NCBI GenBank assembly: GCA_023055425.1
Contig: JALGPY010000009.1
Location: 18,807,775-18,871,774 of the forward strand
Direction: 5' to 3'
Length of the DNA: 64,000 bases
DNA from: Linanthus parryae
Lineage: Eukaryota > Streptophyta > Magnoliopsida > Ericales > Polemoniaceae
The notes under the pieces are model-generated. The model saw only the letters and a list, made by a program, of their open reading frames with translations. It made no database searches and was not told the origin of the DNA. Made by a program: the position numbers and the translations under genes. Each line of letters begins with the position of its first letter. Positions within the stretch are counted from its first letter, which is position 1. Positions 1 to 11,200 of the stretch are shown in pieces.

Positions 1-3000
1 TCTCGGGACAAGACCACCGCCTCGTGCAGTACATTACCAACTTCCGAGAACAATTGATTATTTCCGCTTCCCAGTCGGTCCATTTCTCTGATCAAAGCTA
101 GACCGTCCGTTTCAATTACCACTCTTCTCAAACCCAGTTCTTTCGCCATCTTCACACCATCTCGAATTGCTTGACCTTCTGCTGTTCTTGCTCTTGTACC
201 GTATGGGATTCTCTTCGAAAAGCTTGCAACGAACCTCCCATGGTGGTCTCTGATTACACCACCGGCCCCTGCAATTTTCTGATTGAAGTCCCACGCGCCG
301 TCAACATTGACTTTGAACTCGCCGTACTCAGGTGGTCTCCACTTCTGGGATGGTGGGATGGTGGTAGCAAGGGGTTTTGATGTATCCGATTCAAAAGCCT
401 GAAGCTTCTCCACCGCTGATCTCACCAGATCTGAAGCCGTGACACCGCCGTTGCTGAAAAGATGACGATTTCTATTGCTCCACAACTCCAAAATACACAT
501 GCACATAAGTTGGATCTTTCTCTCTTCCTTGCAAGTTAACACTTTGTCTTTAATCCAGCTGGAAAAATCAGTGTTACTCGTGCTTAAGTTTAACTCAGGG
601 AAGGCAATTTTCCAGGTTTCCTTCGCTATGTGGCAACGGAGAAAAATATGGGTTTCGTCTTCCTTCGCTCTTCCACAAAGATTACAGAAGACTGGTAAGT
701 TAATATTACGCATAGCTAAATTCAGCTTTGTTGGGAGAGCCCTTCTCCACCCTCTCCAGATGGGAAAAAGATGTCTCCTGGGAATTTTTATTTTCCAAAA
801 CTTGTTGAGCCACTCTTCTTCTTGTGCGTTACTACTGTTGCTTCTGTGTGAATGTGATTCCTGAGTTTGCTTTCTGGCGATCTGGTATCCAGTGGAAACT
901 GAATAGATCCCTGAATCTGTAAAATTCCACATCAAAAAATCTCTAGATGGGGAACTTGAAAGGGGGATTTTACAGATATCAACTATATCAACAGGCCAAA
1001 AGAACTCATTGAGTTTCTGCATATCCCATTCTGCTTGACCGGGAATAATAAAATCTGCAACCAATAACTCATTGCTTTGCGCCGTGGTAATGGGTTTATA
1101 TGGGAACTCTCGTGGCAGCCATGGATCGCTAAAAGCTTTCACATGGTTGCCTGAGCCAATCCCCCATCTTAAACCCTCGATGATGATGCTCTTGCTGGCC
1201 AAAATGCTCCTCCAGGTGTAAGAACATTGAGAAGTGGCCTCAACTTGCAAAATGTCTAAACGACTGCAGTATTTTTTATGCAGAACTTGGCTTAGCAAAG
1301 AATCTTTCTCACTAATTATTCGCCACAATTGTTTTCCCAACATTGCAAGGTTGAAAGCTTGAAGATCTTTAAAACCTATTCCCCCCTCATCTTTATCTTG
1401 TTTGAGTTTGTCCCAAGCAATCCAACTAATCTTGTGATTTTCGCCTTCATGTCCCAAGAAAAACTTTCGGCTGAGAGTCTCAATTTTCTTGCAGATTGAC
1501 TGAGGAATCTTGAAGCAGCTCATGGTGTAGGTTGGCACTGCTTGAGCAACCACTTTTATTAAGGTTTTGCGACCTGCAAAAGAAAGTGAGCTACCTTTCC
1601 AACCCTTAAATTTTGATGCAACTTTTTCATACACAAAATTGAAATCAAGAGTTTTGTTTTTCCCCAGTGAAGTAGGGAGGCCCAAGTATCGATCATGTGA
1701 ATCCACTAAGGATACTCCGAGCAAGCTACTGAGAAGAGATTGTCTTTGTGGAGGAATATTGGCCGAGAACACCACTGCGCTCTTCTCCTTGTTTATTTTT
1801 TGACCCGTAGCTTTCTCGTAAATTTGTAATAATTGTAGAATGTACTCCATCTCTTCTTCCTTAGCTTTAGAGAAGAGGATACTGTCGTCAGCGAAGAACA
1901 GATGACTTATGACTGGGCCATTACGCGATGCTTGTAAACCGGAGATCACCCCTTGGGCACAAGCTGACGAGAGTTTCCTCAAGAGAGCTTCTCCACAAAG
2001 CAGGAAAAGGTACGGTGAAAGGGGGCAACCTTTCCTCAAGCCCCTCTTTGGTATGATATTGCCTACACAACGTCCTTCATAAGCAAAACAGAATCTCACC
2101 GTAGTGATACAGTCCATAACTAGACTTATCCATTTGTTACCGAAACCAAAACTCTCCATACAAGCACGCAAAAACTCCCATTCTACACGATCGTAGGCTT
2201 TAGACATATCAATCTTTAGAGCAAAACTACCATATCTGTCTTTCTTACGATACTTCATTGTATGAAGAAGTTCGTAAGCGAGGAGAATATTATCGGAAAT
2301 CAATCTATTGGGGACAAAAGAACTTTGATAAACGGAGATAATTGAAGGGAGTACCTTTTTGAGCCTATTCGCCATCGTCTTCGTGACAATTTTGTAGATT
2401 ACGGAACACAAACTTATGGGTCTGAGATCCGTAGGCCTCCTGACTTGCTTGACCTTTGGGAGAAGCGCAATAACTGTTTTGTTAAAATCGGCCATACTAG
2501 TTGCTCCGTTTAAAACATCAAGAAATGTTTTCTCAACATCTTTTCCCACGACATTCCAATGAGTTTGGAAAAAAATCGCAGGGAAACCATCAAACCCGGG
2601 AGCTTTAATGGGCCCCATTTGATCAAGTGCACTTTTGACTTCACTGCTTGTATATGGGTTATCGAGCATCAGACGATTATCACCCATAACAATAGGAGGA
2701 ATTTCCTGTAAAAGGGGATCCATCTCCTCCATAGAGGGGTTTGTTGATTTGAAAATTTCATTAAAATAGGAAGAGAGGATACAAACAATTTCAGACTCAG
2801 ATGTGCACCACTGGCCGTTGGCGTCTTCGAGCCCTTTGAGTGCATTTCTAGCTTTCCTGATTGTTGCCTTTCTATGAAAGAAGGCTGTATTTCTGTCCCC
2901 CTTCTCCAACCACTGCACCCGGCTCCGTTGAAGCCACAACTCTTCCTCTTTCAAGAGTAACTTATTTATTTCGGACTTAACTTCTGCAATATCATTCCTT

Positions 3001-3956
3001 ACGGGACCGCTTCTTGCTAAGCTTTCAAGGTGTACTAATCGACGGCGTAATTCGGCAACTGACCTCGTTATGTTGCCAACTTCCTTCCCTTCCCAGTCTT
3101 TAAGATCAGCTGCTAGATTGCTCAACTTGTCTTGTAACGGCAGTTGGCTCGGCATTCTCTGCCAACTGTTTTCAATCACCCCGTTAATACTTTGGTACTG
3201 ATCCCAAACTGACTCATATTGAAACCTTTTGGGTTTACGATGAGAAACTTCCGGAACGTCCCATAAGAGTTGAACTGGGCAGTGGTCCGATACAGTAGCG
3301 GTTAAGTGGTTTACTCTCCTTGAAGGGAAAAGGTTCATCCATTCAACTGTAGCTACAACACGATCGAGTCGTTCATAAATAATTTCCCCGTTCCGAGGAT
3401 TACTTTCCCACGTGAAGTCCTTGCCAACATAGCCCAAATCAAAAAGGTTGAGGTCTTGGAGTACTTGACGAAACTGACTAGCACTTTGGTCATCAAAACT
3501 CCTTCCACCACACTTCTCATTAGCACTAACCATGGCATTGAAATCACCAAGAACACACCAAGGTAGGGTGTTATTACCTCTGATCCTCCGAAGAAGATCC
3601 CATGAATGATGCCTTTCACGGGTATCGGGATATCCATAGAAACAAGTAAGAAGCCACGTTCTCCTCGAGTCATCGTCATGCACTAGGCAATCAATATGCC
3701 AAATAGAACTGGACTTAACAGTAACGTGGAGATGATCTCTCCACAAGAGGGCAAGACCCCCGCTTCTACCTCTACTACTAACAAAATTACCTACAAAACT
3801 TTGAAACTTACCACGGACTTTCTCCATCTCCTCCTTTGACAGCCTAGTTTCCATCAAGAAAATAAGGCTGGGGCATGAACTCCTCACCACATGGCGAAGA
3901 GCAAGAACATTACGAAGGTTGCCCAGCCCTCGAATGTTCCAGCTGATCATACTCAT
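1..3956 (-). CDS. LINE ORF2: endonuclease / reverse transcriptase / RNase H polyprotein, C-terminus cut by window
   Basis: ORF2 would nick target DNA and copy the LINE RNA by target-primed reverse transcription. ATG at 3956 opens with SWNIRGLGN, the start of the exonuclease-endonuclease-phosphatase fold. METR, GDFNAMV and SDHCPV (catalytic His) follow. The reverse transcriptase has KAPGFDGFPA, LRPISL, KIDMSKAYDRVEW, GCPLSPYLF and the catalytic FADD (codons at 1895-1884). A zf-RVT-like Cys/His region lies near 450-900. RNase H begins at VNVDGAW (codons from 314). I checked that the start, FADD and VNVDG codons share one frame, and saw no stop in the translated stretches. At least 1318 codons are therefore open and the frame leaves the window. 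The fold assignments rest on motifs only. Confidence 0.9.
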   Translation of the reverse strand, partial: MSMISWNIRGLGNLRNVLALRHVVRSSCPSLIFLMETRLSKEEMEKVRGKFQSFVGNFVSSRGRSGGLALLWRDHLHVTVKSSSIWHIDCLVHDDDSRRTWLLTCFYGYPDTRERHHSWDLLRRIRGNNTLPWCVLGDFNAMVSANEKCGGRSFDDQSASQFRQVLQDLNLFDLGYVGKDFTWESNPRNGEIIYERLDRVVATVEWMNLFPSRRVNHLTATVSDHCPVQLLWDVPEVSHRKPKRFQYESVWDQYQSINGVIENSWQRMPSQLPLQDKLSNLAADLKDWEGKEVGNITRSVAELRRRLVHLESLARSGPVRNDIAEVKSEINKLLLKEEELWLQRSRVQWLEKGDRNTAFFHRKATIRKARNALKGLEDANGQWCTSESEIVCILSSYFNEIFKSTNPSMEEMDPLLQEIPPIVMGDNRLMLDNPYTSSEVKSALDQMGPIKAPGFDGFPAIFFQTHWNVVGKDVEKTFLDVLNGATSMADFNKTVIALLPKVKQVRRPTDLRPISLCSVIYKIVTKTMANRLKKVLPSIISVYQSSFVPNRLISDNILLAYELLHTMKYRKKDRYGSFALKIDMSKAYDRVEWEFLRACMESFGFGNKWISLVMDCITTVRFCFAYEGRCVGNIIPKRGLRKGCPLSPYLFLLCGEALLRKLSSACAQGVISGLQASRNGPVISHLFFADDSILFSKAKEEEMEYILQLLQIYEKATGQKINKEKSAVVFSANIPPQRQSLLSSLLGVSLVDSHDRYLGLPTSLGKNKTLDFNFVYEKVASKFKGWKGSSLSFAGRKTLIKVVAQAVPTYTMSCFKIPQSICKKIETLSRKFFLGHEGENHKISWIAWDKLKQDKDEGGIGFKDLQAFNLAMLGKQLWRIISEKDSLLSQVLHKKYCSRLDILQVEATSQCSYTWRSILASKSIIIEGLRWGIGSGNHVKAFSDPWLPREFPYKPITTAQSNELLVADFIIPGQAEWDMQKLNEFFWPVDIVDICKIPLSSSPSRDFLMWNFTDSGIYSVSTGYQIARKQTQESHSHRSNSSNAQEEEWLNKFWKIKIPRRHLFPIWRGWRRALPTKLNLAMRNINLPVFCNLCGRAKEDETHIFLRCHIAKETWKIAFPELNLSTSNTDFSSWIKDKVLTCKEERKIQLMCMCILELWSNRNRHLFSNGGVTASDLVRSAVEKLQAFESDTSKPLATTIPPSQKWRPPEYGEFKVNVDGAWDFNQKIAGAGGVIRDHHGRFVASFSKRIPYGTRARTAEGQAIRDGVKMAKELGLRRVVIETDGLALIREMDRLGSGNNQLFSEVGNVLHEAVVLSR

Positions 3957-4031
3957 TGGGATAAGGCGGACCGGACCCCGGTCTCCGCCTTGTCAGAGAG
4001 AGTAGTACCACCACTAGAGTTGTTGTTGCTA

Positions 4032-5324
4032 TCACCATTTGGAGTTGTGCCCACTGGATAGGTTAATTGGCGGCCTTTTTTGTTTGTAAAGTTCTCCATA
4101 GCTGATTTGTGGGGGGGGGGGGCTAAAGTATGTGGTGGAGCCCTTTCTTTTTGCTAGATCTTGATTAAGGTTGTTGACCCGTGCCATTACCGAGCCTTTG
4201 ATTTGTCCCGTCACGCTGTCAGCTACCTCTCCCGCAAACTTTGTTATAGCCTCAAGTTGACTTTGTGTGACGTTTGAATCTTCAATAACCCGGGTTGAGT
4301 TGTATTGCTGCGTATTACTGGACTCATCTGCTAGTGGAAACTGATACATGGTAATCTCCTTCCCGCTCACCGTTCGATCACCTTCAACCTCCAAGTCTTC
4401 ATCCATCAAACGGTTGTTCTTGTCCCCCACCAATACCTCTTCATGGGTTTCAGGGTGTACAACTGTGTCTCCCCCTCCTGCCTCTGGGGCAGTATATTGT
4501 TCTCCACTTTCATCCTTTTTTGGGGGTCTACGAATAGCAGGATGATACAGAAGAAAAGGACCGTAACCTTTTTCTACGGTCGCTTTTTCCGCTTCTGTGA
4601 AAGCATCACAATCTCCACCCTCATGGGTAATTGACCCGCACCAGCAACAGACAGAAGGGATTCGTTCAAAGCGAAAATCCAGCCATATGCGCTTACCACG
4701 AATATTTATATGAGTACCCCTGGGTATAGGTTCCGATAAGGGCAAACGGATCCTAACCCTAACATAGTTGCCATCGTCTCCTTCACTGTAAATCCGATTA
4801 TCTGAATCCACAACTTCACAGATACTTGACCCAATCTTCCTAGCAGTGTTTTCGTTAACATACTGAATAGGAAGACCGAGGATCTGAATCCATACTTCGT
4901 AGTCTTGGAAGGTAACGTTCTTTACTGGTTCACCAAGCTTCCAGGGTTTCAGCAGTAGAACTTTTTTGTTGAAAAGTCACGGCCCTCCAGCCGACACACG
5001 ATCCATTGTTGCTTGATCTGGAAAAGCAAACAGGAAGGTGTTGAAATCAACTTCCAAGATGTTTATCTTGTCACCATTGGTCCAGATACGCCTAAACATC
5101 CCCCTCATCGCCCCGGCGTTGATCTTGGTCTCCGAAGCAAACATCCCAATAAGGCAGAAGGCGAAGTTTCTGTCAGCCTGGTCGCAGTACTCTTCTTCGA
5201 AGACCAGGGTCTGACTCTCCTTTGTCGTGTACTCGATGGGATCCCTTGAGGCCATTGGCGCCGCTGTTTGATCTGGGAAGACGATTGCGCCCGTAGGGTT
5301 TCTACTCCGACAAAACCGGAGCAC
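4032..5324 (-). pseudogene. LINE ORF1 (DUF4283-like plus CCHC zinc knuckle), split by one in-frame stop
   Basis: ORF1 proteins of plant LINEs bind element RNA. The first part (5324 to 4977, 115 codons) has the DUF4283-like segment ending in MDRVSAGGP. A TGA at 4979-4977 stands where such proteins have a conserved Trp right after GGP. Past it the same frame continues without a break through KVLLLKPWKLG, WIQILGLP and into the segment starting at 4811. That segment carries a zinc knuckle, C-x2-C-x4-H-x4-C (CWCGSITHEGGDC), and ends at 4032. Both halves are in frame (5324 minus 4811 is a multiple of three), so one substitution explains the split. A run of 12 G (4111-4122) encodes prolines near the C-terminus. 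Sequencing error at the stop is possible. Confidence 0.85.
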
Positions 5325-6349
5325 TCAAAAACTTCTAATAGTTGGTGAGGTATAAAAATTCTAATGAATCACACAATAACGCGAAAGAATGAAGAACACA
5401 GAGAATAGATTAAGCAGTAAAGCTTGGAAGTGTTCTTCAGAAATCTAGAATGGTTGAGATGATTGATCTTCTTCAATGTTGAGCTCTCAATCTGTTTGAA
5501 TGGTTGAAGAGTTGAGGATTGATTTCCCACGTATATCTCTCTTCTCTTTCAATGTTGATCACATCTCTATCCAGCTTGAAATTCAAACTCTGTATATACA
5601 AATTGGCGGCAACAACCTGAGAGATTTTAGGAACAAACTTCCTGCGAAATCTCAACCTCCTAAGAGTTTCTTTCAATCAAACGGCTATTTTGATTTGGTC
5701 ATGCAGGCTTGACCAAAGTCTAGCCCTGCAATCCAGATAAAATAGTAAAGATTATAAAGTCCTATTTGGCAGGCCATTTAAACCAATTGTCATATTTATA
5801 ATGATTCCTTAAAGACAAACGGTGACGTATGATTTCACCTCAGGACTTTCATGTTTTTATATATTATATAAGATGTCATTTGAAGAAAGTAATCGGAGTA
5901 CTATTATTTTTTGGTTTACAAACGCAGTTAGTCATTGCCAGCTTTGTGCAGCTAAGAGTCGCTACACCAAACATTTGCCGATCTTACACCCATTGGTCAC
6001 CTTCACTGCTACTTATTGAACAGCCAAATCTCTGCCACCCTACATTGTATTAAATATATTGATCGATTGCCCGTATGAATATTTCATCAAATTTTCCTCT
6101 ATGTTTTGGTTATTTGATTTTTTTGTTGGATCTGAAGATAAAACAGTTGGTTTTTTCTAAATAACATAATAATTTAACACTGAACACATAATTGCATATG
6201 GTTGCTAAGCCTATTTATTAGAGGCATCACCGTGCATTCAGTAGCGACCGTTCAATCTCCATCCCTGCACTTCCTTCTTCCCACAAGAAACGAAAGAAGA
6301 TAGTGCTAAATAGTTCTTCATACAAAAAGGTGATACATGAACACAAGTC
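5325..6349. other. Non-coding spacer, nothing recognised
   Basis: AT-rich sequence between two oppositely oriented LINE copies. Short open frames on both strands (for example 5500-5712) have no recognisable domain and overlap each other. The part next to 5324 could be LINE 5'UTR. Confidence 0.5.
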
Positions 6350-6352
6350 AAA

Positions 6353-6382
<30 letters not shown>
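6350..6382. repeat. (AAAT)n microsatellite
   Basis: About eight AAAT units sit directly upstream of the truncated LINE copy. An A/T-rich target of this kind suits LINE endonuclease nicking, so the tract may be part of the insertion site. Confidence 0.9.
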
Positions 6383-6383
<1 letters not shown>

Positions 6384-6818
6384 GAAGCCGGGAAAGTGTC
6401 TGAAATTCCATTTGGGAATTCGTCGAAAGTAGCAGAAGTTCAAGCTCTCAGAGAAGGTATTCGCTTGGCTCTCCTTCTTAATCTCAATCATCTGATTTTA
6501 GAGACGGATTTCAAGAACTTAGTAAAGCTCTGGATGGAAGGAAGAAAGAGAAGAGGAACAGAGGAGGGAGAGGATATCTCCGATGCTTTGAATGTGGTTG
6601 ATGAGTGCATTGATTTGTTGGGAACCGACAAAGTCCACGCGGTGGAGTGGACTCCCCGGGAGAAGAATAAATGCGCACATTTGTTTGCTAAAAAAGGCTT
6701 GTTGCCTTCCCAATATAATGTGTGGACTCTTCAAGAATTCTTTTGAGTTGTCTTAACTGTTGATTTTTTTAGCCGAAGGGCTTATTTTATAATACTTTTG
6801 CTTCAAAAAAAAAAAAAA
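6384..6818 (+). mobile_element. 5'-truncated LINE copy with poly(A) tail
   Basis: Only the RNase H end of a LINE remains, followed by a stop at 6746, a short 3'UTR of about 58 bp and A14 at 6805-6818. 5' truncation with a terminal A-run is the usual result of incomplete target-primed reverse transcription. The flanks are A/T-rich, so a target duplication cannot be called with certainty. Orientation is opposite to the LINE at 1-5324. Confidence 0.75.
6396..6746 (+). pseudogene. RNase H-like (RVT_3) C-terminal fragment of LINE ORF2
   Basis: The 116-codon frame holds AEVQALREGIRLAL and LILETDF (the RNase H helix and the beta strand with its acidic residue), then AVEWTPREKNKCAHLFAKKG, which matches the plant RVT_3 pattern of a W-x-P-R-x2-N-x-x-A-H-x-x-A type tail. 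The upstream catalytic DG-A motif is missing, so the fragment cannot be an active RNase H. The ATG used is internal to the old reading frame. Its relation to LINE tails is inferred from the adjacent 3'UTR and A-run. Confidence 0.7.
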
Positions 6819-7013
6819 TAAGTAAATAGACCAATTAAGCACATAATTTCGGGATAGTTATCCGAAGAGAAAGAGAACTATAGAAGAAAAATGTGAATGA
6901 AAACCCTGCTGATCTTGTTGCAGTGGCTTAGGGTTTATCTTTGCTCCAAACTCAGATATGGTCTAAAAGGATTTTTTACTCTCTGTGAACTATTTATACA
7001 ACCCCATTATTGC

Positions 7014-7178
7014 TTGCTCCAAGAGTAAATATGACGTGGTGCTCTAATCAATACATCACATGACACGTCAGAAACATGTCGGAATCCACTTTATTTTGTC
7101 TGCCACTCATTCTCTTTCTTCCTGACGTGTCATGCGCCGTATTGATTGGAGCACCACGTGTATTTGCTCTTGGAGCAA
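7014..7178. mobile_element. Fold-back MITE with arms of about 58 bp
   Basis: The left part, starting TTGCTCCAAGAGTAAATA, is matched in inverted orientation by the right part, ending in TATTTGCTCTTGGAGCAA. The arms extend inward through TGGTGCTC(T/C)AATCAATAC and ATGACACGTCAG, so most of the 165 bp can form one hairpin. The right arm has a perfect CACGTG. No transposase and no clear target duplication were seen, so the superfamily is unassigned. Confidence 0.75.
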
Positions 7179-7485
7179 ATAAAAATATCTCCCACCTTAG
7201 ATAGTGTCATAGTGGGGATTATACATTGATGCTTTTAAAAAGAAAAGGTCTCATGAGGTAGATTCACCTAAAATATCATTGTTTCGTATTATAAGCACCG
7301 CACAGTTTCGACAAAATATTCCGAAATGCTACTATTTTAAAACCTCTTCTTGGTCTTGAGGTTTCCAAGCCTTGAAACTTCAAATCGGGGATGAAAACCA
7401 TTTTTTTTTTGACGAGTAAGGTTATTATGATTTCAAAAACAATTAATTGATAATTAAATGCTTAGGAGGTCAAACACTATTACGT

Positions 7486-7600
7486 CAATAATCCCCGAGG
7501 GATTGGCCTAGTGAGTGAGACTTGGGACTTAAAGGGTTTGCTCCCTTGAGGTCTCAAGTTCAAATCGGGCCCAGTAGAGTTAGTCGGTGTTAGTCGGTGA
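7486..7600 (+). mobile_element. tRNA-derived SINE-like sequence
   Basis: GATTGGCCTAGTGAGTGAG resembles a pol III A box and GGTCTCAAGTTCAAATCGG a B box, at tRNA-like spacing. A weaker partial repeat of the B-box side is at 7345-7395. The 3' tail is not defined. It is not a functional tRNA gene because no acceptor stem pairs. Confidence 0.45.
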
Positions 7601-8297
7601 GATATAATATTGTTTGTTTTGTGTAGTACTAATATATGAAATGTGATTTGGTGGTTGATGATTACTTTGCCCAAGAGTTTTTCCATGAGCAAGAGTTCCA
7701 ACACTCAGCATCTGATGATATCTTAGCATTTTAGGACACTTAACACCCCTGATTGCGTCACTTCAAGAGCAAATTTCTTCCAAAATCTGCTAATAGTGAC
7801 AGACCCCCCAACAACTACGTCTGAATTAGGAAATGTAGGTATCCCAAAATTAGCACACTGAAAGGGTGATAGTGTCCATTACATAAAGTCAAAGGCGGTG
7901 AACGTGCTTTCGCATCGAATTTAAGGTGGTGAAAGTGTCTTTTACCCAAACAGAAAACAAGGTTGATCGTTATTCATACTAGGTTATACAAATCCTTTCC
8001 AAATAGAAGCTTTGTGAAATATGAACACGCCGTCAACCTAACAGTTTACATATCTTTGAACCAGAGTTTATGCATAAGGTGTCTTGGTACCCATTAATCA
8101 AACACTTTTGTGATACATTCAAGCAGTACAACTGTAAAACCATAGGTTACTGCATTGTTATTGAGCGACACGAACTACTGAAATAATGCAAAAGGAACAC
8201 AAGCAGCATCTGACGACAGCATTAGGAGTTAACTCCCTTGATAACTCCACAAACCAGCAAGCTGTTTGGTGTTAGATATGTGCCTTCTCCACAAACT
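7601..8297. other. Downstream flank and probable 3'UTR of TRAPPC5
   Basis: No coding frame was recognised. The part next to 8298 is expected to be the 3'UTR of the minus-strand TRAPPC5 gene. I could not fix a polyadenylation site. Confidence 0.4.
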
Positions 8298-11200
8298 TCA
8301 ACCTAACCTTGCTTCTCTTCGTAGTACCTGAAACAGTAGCCATAGAAGCAATTAGCATGTTCAGGGATCTAAATGTGTCCAAAATTGTCAAATGAGGATA
8401 ATTAGATTCGTCAGATAACTGATAGTTCACTGAAAGAATTGACACCACCAGCTAATAAATGATCTAGATCTGTTTGGAATTCGAATAAAATTTGAGGATT
8501 TCTAAACCATTGAAGTTGTAGATTCAGGAGTCCACACGGCCATGTCAGGGTAAAATTGCATTTTGTTAATAACAAAGGTAACTACACCTGTATCTGCAAA
8601 GTAGTTCTTTCTTAATGCAGCTAACACCAGGTAAAGAGAGATACTGAAAAGCTGATTGTCAAAATAAAACTTCGTGCCATCGCTATCAACATTATGATCA
8701 GCCGTTAGATGATGTTGCATCCAGTAAGCATCGCCGAGGAGGTGCCATGTTGTGTGTCAATGCCAAAATTTGACACCTGGAGTGCTCCAATAAGGAGCCA
8801 TTTGTGCTGCCAGTGCCAGAATTCTGGTACATATTTGATACCTACTTTAGCACAATGCCAAATATGGCACCAAGGTTGACCATTGACTTTTTCGAGAACT
8901 GTGTTACTAGACATCCTCATGCATAAATATGGCACCAAATGATGTTATAGACATCCTCGTGCATAAATAACTTTGTATTCGAAGTTGTTTATATCACTAA
9001 GGGCCTGTTTGGTACCAGCTGAAAATCTCAATAATCAGCTGAAAATAATCTGAAAAGAGAATCCAACTTAACTGAGAATCACAATCTGTTTAGTATGAGC
9101 TGGAATTATCATAGATCACTAACTTGATCCATTTGACAAAATTTAGAGAGCTCTAAAGTCAAGTGAATATACCTATTTATAACTGGACTACGATCATGCT
9201 AGTGTGTAAAAAAAACAAAATTAATTTTTTAGAAATTTTCATAATCCCCAATTTTGGAGATTCTACAATTGCACAGAGATTAATTTAATCTGCAGATTAT
9301 GAGATTAAAATCTGCAGACATAACAAACGAAATTGTTGAAAAGAGGCCGATTATAATCCACTTGGATTAAAATTGGCGATACCAAACATGCACTAAGCAT
9401 CTAATTTGAAATACTGTCCTAAAAGTAGTACGCATTCCATTACTATCGGCAGAAGTCAACCTTGTTATATCCTACCTTGTGTCAAGGGCTATCAGTTCAC
9501 AGAACACTCTGCTAAGACGTAAAACAGTTCAATTTTTCAATGGCATGTGAGGAAGAAAAAAAAACCCTAGTGGACAGGCCCTATTAACAGCTGCATTGGC
9601 CTAAAGTGCAGTGGTGCAATGAGATTTGAGGATGAATTAGCACCTAGTTAGGCGAAACGTCCATTGGTATTGTGAATTTCAGGATCAATAAGCACCTAAA
9701 TCACTCTGAAGACCATCATGGGATGAAAATGAATAAAAATAAAAACTGCTACAAGTTTTAGCAGTCAAATTGCCCCGCCGAATTTTGGAATTCAGAAATC
9801 CTTGTTGAAAAACTTTCATAGGAAAATGGACAAGACCCTTAATAGGTCAAATTATATTGCTTACCGGCCTACAGCTAAAGTTGTTCCATGGGGCACTAGC
9901 ATGTCATTACAAAGTGGGGAAGGTGAGCAGTGTGGACCAAATAAATCTAGCTAGGAGAGCTTTAACATGATGGTAGAAGAAAGAATGGCCCAAGTTGATA
10001 GACCGTAACTGACCCAAGTTGAAAAAAGATCATGAATTTATAATTCGTTAGACTTTTTCAAGAGAAGTTGGAGGAGGATTGAATGAAGTTGTGAAGTGCA
10101 ACATGATGGAGGTTCAAAGTAATATGACTTGAAATAGAACATACATGCAAACCAGATTTGTGAAAAGTGGAGATAGAAAGAATAACAGCTAAAACTTGAG
10201 ACTTAGTTGATACCTCCTCAGCAAATTTTATCAGAATCGTTGTGCGAGGTCTTTGTTGACCTTCTACAGGAACAAAATGCGCTGTAACTACAGCAGGAAA
10301 GCCTGCGCTATCCAGTACACCCTTCATAGGAGAAAAGGACAAAACTATTATATATGATTTAAAAACTTTAGGCTTAATAGAAGGTACAGCACTGGTACAT
10401 ACCCGTACTATTCCTGCAACAAATGCTCCACAGTTAAACGTCCCCATGTCTTTTGGTATTGAGATAAATCTAAAAAAGAAAGCAGGAAATCCGTATCAAT
10501 TACAGTAGAAAACATATGGAACAACAAATCTACAACACACGGAACTAGACTTGAACGAAACTTTCACCTATTCACGAGGAGCTCTTTCTCACTAATCATA
10601 TATTCGTCTTCATGTTCAGTCCCCTTTTCAAGTGAGTCAGCTACCTTCACAATAAATGCAAGAAGTGGAAAGACAATCACTGACTGAACCAAGTGGTAAC
10701 TGAAAGCATAATTGTAGACAAAATAAAGATAGTTCCGTTGAACTACGAAGTACACTGATTGATAACAAATGAAAAGTTATTTGAACAAAAGAGCCAAAGA
10801 AGATGCAAGGCCATCAATATAAAAGCCAAGCCATAGGGTGAATGATAGCATATTAACCTTTCTACTGCAGGAGACCACCTGTTGCATCCGTATCCAAAAC
10901 TAAAAGAATGTAGTTTAAACATATAAGAAGTCTTAACCTCATAGTTGCACGCCAACATTAACTATTCCTTACGTGCTCCCTTTGTTGTGAAGATGTATTA
11001 GACCAAAATGTTTGCTTTGGATGTTAACCAACAAGAATCTATCTGTCAATAATTTATATAATCATTCACACCAATTAAAAACCATGGGTTGAGGGAACAA
11101 ATTTGGTGAATTTTTAACTCGGGAGGGGATCTTATGAATAACAGTTGAATTATAAGTTATACTGTCCTTTCATATTTAATGAGAGATATAACACACTTTT

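Larger units (their letters stand above)
1..5324 (-). mobile_element. L1-type plant LINE (non-LTR retrotransposon), 3' end beyond window edge
   Basis: The two-ORF layout reads on the minus strand. ORF1 (gag-like, zinc knuckle) runs 5324 to 4032. A spacer of about 75 bp follows, then ORF2 from 3956 to the window edge with endonuclease, reverse transcriptase, zf-RVT-like region and RNase H domains. This order is that of plant L1 elements that acquired an RNase H domain. The 3'UTR and poly(A) tail lie left of base 1 and cannot be seen. The 5' boundary is uncertain; I place it near the ORF1 start because no target duplication can be tested. One nonsense codon in ORF1 is the only disabling lesion I found. 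Confidence 0.9.

Noticed and set aside
4111..4122. G12 run as a frameshift in LINE ORF1
   Set aside because: The reading frame passes through it as proline codons and reaches a natural stop.
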